64,000 nucleotides of DNA from Odiellus spinosus. Lineage: Eukaryota; Arthropoda; Arachnida; Opiliones; Phalangiidae. This document shows, piece after piece, positions 59,181 through 64,000 of the stretch; position 1 is the stretch's first letter; each line of letters begins with the position of its first letter. The position numbers and the translations under genes were made by a program. Below the pieces are notes generated by a model. That model was not told the DNA's origin. It did no database searches and saw only the letters and a list, made by a program, of their open reading frames with translations. The stretch is from NCBI GenBank assembly GCA_963920705.1, contig OY987232.1, positions 16,802,942 through 16,866,941 on the forward strand. Reading direction: 5' to 3'.

Positions 59181-59884
59181 TCTGAGCGAACCTTTATTTA
59201 AAGGTTTATTGAAGACATGAAGTATTATTTTAGAAGCGTAAAAAAAGGTTCCTTATTGATTTAAAGTTAAAGGTAAACTTAGAGCTAATAATGAATCAGA
59301 ATTTGAATTTATTTTCGGAATCACTTTGCCCAAAAACGTTCTCCCTTTAAGATAAGCATAAATTATGTTAATTAAGTCGATATTATTAACTTGAAAATAT
59401 AGATAGTCTGTAATTAACTGTAAATTAGCTAGAACTCAAATAAGCAATTAAAAATAACACGTTTCTAGTTTTCAATATCCCTGTGTGAAATTTCTAAACC
59501 GGCACAAATTTTCATCGGTCAATACGTTGTGTAGTTTTACCCATCACTTAAATGTGTGCTTTAATTTACCTGCATTAATTAACCACTTAAAATTGTATGT
59601 AAATTTTGACATTGCGTTTTTTTTTTACAGTGACTTAAAGCTATATTTGTTTTTGTTTTCATTTTAATAATTAATAATCATTTTTTTTTATAAATTCAAA
59701 GAATTCGTTTTTAATTTAATGTTAATTAATTTTGTGGTCGTGATTTGCAACGCCTCTCATTTCATATTTCATTTATTCTTATCACTTCATTTTATTCTGG
59801 GAATTATTACTAGTGTAAGATTGGTCTTAATTATGAGGACAATAATTAGATTTTTGTTAATCATAAATTATTTTTGGATTAATT
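59181..59884. other. Non-coding stretch, nothing recognised
   Basis: Only short hydrophobic chance frames in T-rich DNA. ATTTATTTTCGGAATCAC at 59,307 recurs near 61,265, outside the palindrome arms. Confidence 0.45.
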
Positions 59885-61250
59885 GTTTGTTAGCACACTT
59901 TCTATGGGTTTTGGCTTTCTACGGATTTCCTTTAAATTGAGATATATTGTTAAGCTTAGTTAATAGAGCAAAATTGTCCATGGCACACCAACGGTTTGTC
60001 CAGCATCGATGTTTAAAGTTTGGTCACTCGTAGTTGAGTCTGGGATTTTTCATACCATTTTTTGGTCATGAAACTAAAATAATAATTAAGCTTACTTACT
60101 GAATGAGAAAATTGCCAAGTTGTCAACGCGCTTGCCTGATGATTGCAGAGGCCCGAGTTCGATTCCCCAAAGAAGCTGTTTTATTTGGGCAAGTTTTTAT
60201 TTAATAATGAACACTAACAAAATAATAATAATAAAAACAAAAAACAGCTTCTTCGGGGATCGAACTCGGGCCTCTGCAATTACCAGGCTAATTAGGATTT
60301 TAGTTTCATGACCATTGAAGATTCGAAATAGAATTTACTAATTTTCTTCAATCGAAGAAGCGGCTACGTTATAAAAACTATAAGCTTCGCTAGTAACGAG
60401 CTTTGGATGATAATGACGCGGCTACGAATCTTTTATAAACCTAATTTTCATAAAAATCAACCCTAAATTTAAACGAAGATGTCTACTTTATCACCTAGAT
60501 GTCGCTAGGGGCTCTAGGTTTTTGTTTTAGTAGATCGGGGGATGGCTCCTTGGTTCCGATTGACTTCTTGGTAATGCTAGAAAAATTCAAACGCGTGTTT
60601 AGGATATAAAACTTTAAAAAATCTTTTCTAATAGTATTCGTACTTCAAAAATTATTAAAACATTCAGGGAGCGTATTTTTATATAAGGAATCAGAAAAAA
60701 ATACTTCATTTCAGCTAATAGTATCCCTTTAGTCAGTCGATTAGAAGTTGCCAAGTTGGTAACGCGCTAGCTCGATGATTGCGAAGACCCAAGTTCGATT
60801 CCTCGATCAATCTTTGTTTTATTATATTTGTTTTATTTGGGCAAGCTTTTACCCTTATTATTATTATTTACGAATCTATTATTTCAACCGTTTCAATATG
60901 GCATAAATAATTTAGTACTTAACGCTAAAATAAAATAATAAAACAAGGATTTTGCGGGAAATCGAACTCGGGTCTACTCAATCAGCGAGCTAGCGCGTTA
61001 CCAACTTGGCAACGTCTAATCGAGTGATTAAGCTTAATTAGGATTTTAGTTTCGTGACCAAACATGGTATGGAAAATCCCAGACCCAAACTACGAGTGTC
61101 CAAACTTTAACCATCGATGCTGGACAATCCGTTGGATCTAGGTAAAAGTGCTCGTGGACAATTTTGCTCCTTTAACTAAGCTTAACAATATATCTCAATT
61201 TAAAGGAAATCCGTAGAAAGCCAAAACCCATAGAAAGTGTGCCATCTCCT
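59885..61250. mobile_element. Giant palindrome with four tRNA-like units
   Basis: The left arm (about 59,890-60,190) and right arm (about 60,945-61,245) are inverted repeats of about 300 bases (CACACTTTCTATGGGTTTTG, AAATTGAGATATATTGTTAA). Each arm and each inner flank carries a tRNA-like unit with an A-box-like TTGCCAAGTTGG and a B-box-like AGTTCGATTCC: about 60,113-60,175 (+), 60,245-60,300 (-), 60,745-60,815 (+) and 60,960-61,015 (-). No complete cloverleaf with acceptor stem was confirmed, so a tRNA-derived SINE or foldback element is the likely class. Confidence 0.8.
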
Positions 61251-61761
61251 TTGTAGCTTTTCAATTTATTTTCGGAATCACAATTGCGAAATAAGTTAAT
61301 TGCCATAATTATTAAATTAATAAGGTATTGGTATTTGGGAGGTGCTAGAGGTTTTTATTTATTTATTTATATTCATTCAATATCTTTCTCAACCATTTAT
61401 CATAAGTTTATAATTTATATTCCGTAAGTGAATCACTTTCAACATTAAGTTTAATTCTGCCTTGATTGACTGGTAGAGTTTTATTGAACTGAACCGAACT
61501 GTTGACCTTAAAATACCGAAACATGAATGTTTCAACCTGTTGATTAAAGATGGATTAACCTTATCAATCAAATGGGATTAGAACGTCTCTCGTTTATCAA
61601 TTGTCATTTAATCAAATATTAACTGTACTTGAAGTTGAAGTATAGCTAAGATCGTGTACTTTAGGGCAAAGATTTTTAAAAATTTAAACCTTTCCTCGCG
61701 TAATATCAGAAGCTGATCATGTAAGAAGTAAATTTCTCCACGAGATTGGATAGTGATAAAG
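61251..61761. other. Non-coding stretch, nothing recognised
   Basis: AT-rich; one short minus-strand frame without family resemblance. Confidence 0.45.
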
Positions 61762-62251
61762 CAGGGTTGCCACGGGTCAGGAAAACAGGGAAAAGTTAGG
61801 GAATTTTCAAATTAACCAAAAAAATCAGGGAATTTAAAGATCTTTCAAGAAACCAGGATAGATATTTTCGGAGCGGGAGTTCGTCGAGCGAATATCTCTA
61901 GCAGCCTTGGAGTTCGTCAAAAAAACGTCGTCGTTTGTGGAGAGAGAGAATTTCCAATTTTCCGTAGACAGGGGGGTATGAAGTAGGACCCCTTCTAACT
62001 CGTAAAATTGGGAATTTTACCCATACAGAGAGGAGCGCTATATCGAACATTGAAGTAGTAGACTTCAAAGGAGGGTTTCATCTACTTCTGGTTGTATAGA
62101 TTAGAACAAAGATACGCGTGCAACAAAGTTTGGTGAACGCGATTATATAAACAATAAAAGGTTAAAAATTGGGTTGTATTAGCCGAAACGGTCAAGGAAA
62201 ATCGTTGGAAAAGGTCAGGGAATTTGCATCTGAAAACACTGTTGCAATCCC
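61762..62251. mobile_element. hAT-like CAGGGTTGCC element split by a MITE remnant
   Basis: Begins CAGGGTTGCCACGGGTCAGG and ends near CACTGTTGCAATCCC. The interior matches 56,126-56,439. It is interrupted at 61,857-62,090 by a truncated MITE, and the sequence between CCAGGA and GTTGTATAGATTAG present in the intact sister is lost. Confidence 0.75.
61857..62090 (-). mobile_element. CAGAAGCCG MITE, copy 10, 5'-truncated
   Basis: About 234 bp. Lacks the first 100 or so bases and begins at GATATTTTCGGAGCGGGAG. The right end is TCTACTTCTG, resembling the left end variant of the copy at 8154. Confidence 0.92.
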
Positions 62252-62755
62252 AATGTTCTTAGACACTTCAATATGTTCGTTTTGAAAGTAATCAGTCTTA
62301 CGGAGAATAAATTATAAATTTTCACTTATAATTAATTTAATCCTATTCTACGAACCTTTTCAATAACCTTTATTAAGAAATGAGAGTGCGTTTATGTTGT
62401 ATTGTTGCAAATATTATTATTATTGTTAATTCTCGGTAGAAAATGCGTTATTTTTTTTTTTTTAGAAACGATTTGGAAGCACATATTATTGTTTGAATTT
62501 CGAGATTAGGGTTAATTCATATCTAAAAGGTTTTAAATTTTATTTTATAACCCCTTTCAGCGGACGAAAATAACACTCGTTGCGTTAATTATTCTATGCT
62601 TAAGTTTGTCAACAAGTAAACATCTTAATAATTTGGTTTACGTTCGTTTGTTTACTCGCTTTTTATGGTTTTTGGGTATTCTCGTAAAACTTGTACACAT
62701 TTTGACTATTATTTAATCGTAGTTTTAATACTTAGTTATTTGAGTTCCACCGTTT
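62252..62755. other. Probable 3' UTR and downstream flank of the SH3 gene
   Basis: Lies directly after the stop codon on the minus strand. AT-rich with an A-run on the minus strand near 62,450. No other gene is seen. Confidence 0.45.
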
Positions 62756-64000
62756 TCAGACGGATCCAGCGCCAGCCGCCTGGTGCGTCTCTCTTCCTTC
62801 TAAACTAGTGTTGCTAACGTTGCTGGCCACGCTGCTACGACTTACCGCGTGACGCAAACTACCACTTCCCGAATCTAATCAATTTCAATCATAATTAAAT
62901 TAGTTTAAGAGGTTATTATTAAGAGGTCTAAGTTGTACCTTGACTAGAGACAGAAGGCGTATTGGAGCCCCTTTTGGAGGGCGCGGGCCCCAAATAGGAG
63001 GCGGGGGCCCATCCTTGGCTACCAGTGTCAATAACGCGAACGTACCACCAGCCTGCTCCACCCACCTTCTGCACCTCAACAGTTTGTCCCTCGTGTAAGC
63101 TAGCTTCCCCTACATCCACCGCTTCGTAGTCGCCTAGGACGCTAAACCGTCCTCCAATCTAAACACAAATAACAAGAATCCATTCAGGTTCCATAAGAAT
63201 ATGGGAGGGCCGCTATTCAATAACCATCCTCCCAAACTTTGTAGCAAAAGTTCGTCCGCTTCGAATCGATTTTTCAAGTAAATCGCTCCTGACATCTATT
63301 ATTAACCCGCGCCACTAACGACCTAGACATAATATTTTGGGTAATAAAAATGGAGCCGACCGAAAAAAGATCTAAGCGTACAAATGTTGCGAAAATTGCG
63401 GACGAACTTTTGTTACAAAGTTTGGGAGGATGGTACCAGAGGCTAAAGCTATGCTCCCATATTCTTATGGAACCTGAATGGATTCTTGGTATTATTATCA
63501 AAAGTCTATCACTTTATTCTATAAAAGTAAACAGCGCCCCGAGTTTAATAACTATCAGCAAAGGTCCAGGTAAACGTCAACGGCTAGAGTGATTTGGACT
63601 TTTCCTCGATATTTTGAGTCGGGAGAGTGTGTTGGAATTTGGGCGGGCCGCGCTTGGTTATATGGTCTTCCCTCCTTCCAACTCCGGAATGAATTTCTCC
63701 GCAGAGTGGCGCTTCCGATTTCATTATTTGCACTTCGACTCCTGCCGCTAGAGTGTCTCGAATCAGAATCTGCCGGTACATTTACCCGGACCTTTGCTGA
63801 TAGTATTAACCTACTGGGCGTTGTTTACTTTTATGGAATAAAGATATAGACTTTTGGTATTATATTATAAGGTTTTCAATGAATACTATTATGTGAAATT
63901 AATTTTATTTTCTACAGATTGTCTGACCTCAATTTGGTCAATGAAGACGTCTCTGTCGTCGTCTTCGTCGGAATTGGAGAACTCGTCGGTGGACCATCCA
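62756..64000 (-). CDS. C-terminal exons of an SH3-domain protein, possibly a DBS/MCF2L RhoGEF; runs off the window
   Basis: Three exons, coding order: 64,000 (open)-63,916; 63,158-62,939; 62,874-62,756 (stop TGA). Introns (757 and 64 bp) have GT/AG ends, and phases 0 and 1 join without error. Exon 1 encodes an acidic stretch (STDEFSNSDEDDDRDVFID). Exon 2 encodes an SH3 domain: FSVLGDYEAV (ALYDY position), LHEGQTVEVQKVG, AGWWYVR with the Trp pair, and GWAPASYLGP. Exon 3 is a Ser-rich tail. SH3 domains bind proline-rich ligands. A C-terminal SH3 followed by a Ser-rich tail fits DBS/MCF2L-type Rho GEFs, but the DH-PH region lies outside, so the family is only a suggestion. The large intron holds two foldback repeats. 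Confidence 0.8.
63174..63487. repeat. Foldback repeat in the SH3-gene intron
   Basis: Arms of about 85 bases: CCATTCAGGTTCCATAAGAA at 63,180 is the exact inverse of 63,461-63,480, and CCATCCTCCCAAACTTTGTA at 63,227 the inverse of 63,414-63,433. The loop is about 140 bases. No coding capacity. Confidence 0.9.
63499..63863. repeat. Second foldback repeat in the SH3-gene intron
   Basis: Left arm 63,499-63,570 (AAAAGTCTATCACTTTATTC) is the inverse of right arm 63,783-63,863 (GAATAAAGATATAGACTTTT), with a loop of about 210 bases. The arms recur as a related copy at 47,720-47,900. Confidence 0.85.

Noticed and set aside
60113-61015. Functional tRNA genes
   Set aside because: A-box-like and B-box-like motifs are present, but no complete acceptor and anticodon stems could be drawn, and the units are arranged as inverted repeats.

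Overview
The window is AT-rich animal nuclear DNA, almost certainly from an arthropod and most likely an insect. Its genes have spliceosomal introns of 60-120 bp with GT/AG ends. They encode metazoan proteins (SLF1, MGRN1, URM1, C2H2 zinc-finger proteins, an SH3 adaptor or RhoGEF). Insect-type TTAGG repeats occur inside a mobile element. The species was not identified. Nothing bacterial or organellar is present.

Layout. Positions 1-24,250 hold no supportable gene. They are a mosaic of minisatellites and small non-autonomous DNA transposons: CAGAAGCCG elements with 7-bp target duplications, GAGCTC-ended elements at TA, CAAGAAGG elements with 7-bp duplications, hAT-like CAGGGTTGCC elements packed with an internal CCCTGACTTTTCC repeat, and one Mutator-like element with a 9-bp duplication. 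Positions 24,266-32,375 (+) hold an SLF1 (ANKRD32) homologue. It has two N-terminal BRCT domains, a very long repetitive acidic middle, an SLF1-type helical region and ankyrin repeats. Positions 32,376-35,900 are intergenic and contain a duplicated minisatellite. Positions 35,908-41,814 (-) hold a complete 12-exon MGRN1/RNF157-type E3 ubiquitin ligase; one intron carries about 37 copies of a 24-bp repeat. Positions 42,346-44,047 (+) hold a decayed THAP-domain P-element transposase, bracketed by a roughly 115-bp inverted repeat. Positions 44,500-48,250 hold no recognised gene. Positions 48,256-48,549 (+) encode URM1. Positions 50,061-51,194 and 51,952-53,127 (+) are tandem paralogous ten-finger C2H2 genes. 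Positions 53,176-62,251 are again transposon-rich and include a giant palindrome with four tRNA-like units. Positions 62,756-64,000 (-) hold the last three exons of an SH3-domain protein, possibly a DBS/MCF2L RhoGEF.

The host genes are independent housekeeping or regulatory loci: DNA-damage recruitment of SMC5/6 (SLF1), ubiquitination (MGRN1), tRNA thiolation and urmylation (URM1), transcription (zinc fingers) and signalling (SH3 protein). Nothing suggests that they act as one pathway.

The most notable signals are these: the SLF1 middle region, grown by at least four separate in-frame repeat families; reciprocal filled and empty insertion sites that prove the ends and target duplications of two element families; a possible link between the P-type transposase relic and the CAAGAAGG elements; and the tRNA-like palindrome. 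All gene models are manual splice predictions without transcript support.
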